A stretch of 14,642 bases of DNA from Filomicrobium sp. (GTDB taxonomy: Bacteria; Pseudomonadota; Alphaproteobacteria; Rhizobiales; Hyphomicrobiaceae): the NCBI GenBank assembly GCA_021775655.1, contig JAJFHK010000107.1:1-14642 (forward strand). The letters run 5' to 3'. Positions 14,224-14,642 of this stretch are shown piece after piece (the stretch's first letter is position 1; every line of letters starts with the position of its first letter). Position numbers and translations under genes: made by a program. A model generated the notes under the pieces. That model searched no databases. It was not told where the DNA came from and saw only the letters and a list, made by a program, of their open reading frames with translations.

Positions 14224-14642
14224 ATGCCAACAGCCCCTTACCCGGCCGCCCTGATCACTTGCGCGGCGGCATTACTCGCCGCATGTGGCCTCAACACCGC
14301 CACGGTATCTTCACCGATGGCCGGCCTTAGCTGCGTCGACGACAGTCCAAACTGCATTCACAAACGCAAAACAACACTGAGCTACCTGACGAACGACCCA
14401 ACCCGCGCATGGGTCCGACAGGCACCTTCAGCCCACGCATATGCGTCAGGTGTCCGACTTTTCGCTTTCAAGAAGAAAAAAGCCGATTTGACCTGCGACG
14501 AACTGAAAATCGGCAACAATGAAGCCTCAAACGCTGCAAAAATCCTGCGCGGGCCGGGCGGAAAATCGCTGTCCCCAGCGCAAGTTTCACGTGGAACGCT
14601 GTTGGCTGCCGAAGTCTCCCGCGATCTACGGCGGGAATTGAA
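14224..14642 (+). CDS. Conserved lipoprotein of unknown function (3' end missing)
   Basis: 139 codons are visible before the right edge cuts the gene. The ATG is four bases after GGGAG. A type II signal peptide leads to the lipobox LAAC with Cys21. The mature part contains SCVDDSPNCIHKRKTTL (about 35-51), AHAYASGVRLFAFKKKK (about 70-86), a TCDEL segment, RGPGGKSLSPAQVSRGTLLA and EVSRDLRREL. I associate this motif set with an uncharacterised lipoprotein family of Hyphomicrobiales; that is memory, not a search result. Cys36 and Cys42 of the SCVDDSPNC segment could form a disulfide. It is divergent from qor. Little of the protein should be missing, because only a short basic tail is expected after RREL, but this cannot be seen. 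Confidence 0.8.
   Translation, partial: MPTAPYPAALITCAAALLAACGLNTATVSSPMAGLSCVDDSPNCIHKRKTTLSYLTNDPTRAWVRQAPSAHAYASGVRLFAFKKKKADLTCDELKIGNNEASNAAKILRGPGGKSLSPAQVSRGTLLAAEVSRDLRREL

Overview
The window looks like part of an alphaproteobacterial chromosome, probably from the order Hyphomicrobiales. That placement rests on remembered family resemblance: a porin that opens with a short coiled coil straight after its signal peptide, and a conserved lipoprotein of a type I associate with that order. It also fits the moderately high G+C of the flanking genes and the use of GTG and TTG starts. No rRNA or taxon-specific marker is present, so the assignment is tentative.

Left part (1-3675, minus strand): a two-gene efflux operon. 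A periplasmic adaptor (membrane fusion protein) is followed, with a 3-base ATGA overlap, by an RND inner-membrane pump whose C-terminal third runs off the left edge. No outer-membrane channel gene is visible.

Middle (3676-9904): a sparsely coding stretch, only a little over half coding, that reads as more A+T-rich than its flanks. It holds an AraC-type regulator (minus), a glutathione S-transferase (plus) transcribed away from it, a TetR-type regulator (minus) convergent with the transferase, and an outer-membrane porin (minus). The transferase and the porin each have a clear intrinsic terminator. A possible IS3-type transposase remnant lies between the transferase and the TetR gene. The intergenic DNA contains an 18-bp perfect palindrome in front of the porin and a 17-bp inverted repeat built around a perfect DnaA box. 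The stretch ends at a tRNA-Ser(GCU) gene whose 3' end has a 13-of-14 match at the other side of the stretch (3798-3811), a pattern that would fit a decayed genomic island.

Right part (9905-14642): tRNA-Ser; a secreted cysteine-rich protein with a Lys/Ala-rich amphipathic tail; an 80-residue lipoprotein; a GT39-type membrane glycosyltransferase preceded in the same direction by an NADPH:quinone reductase (qor); and, divergent from qor, a conserved lipoprotein cut by the right edge. These look like ordinary chromosomal genes.

A working link between genes is suggested in the middle: the transferase, the cysteine-bearing TetR regulator, the porin and the efflux pump could together handle uptake, detoxification and export of reactive or toxic compounds. 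This is inference from adjacency. I found no CRISPR array, no complete mobile element and no integrase.
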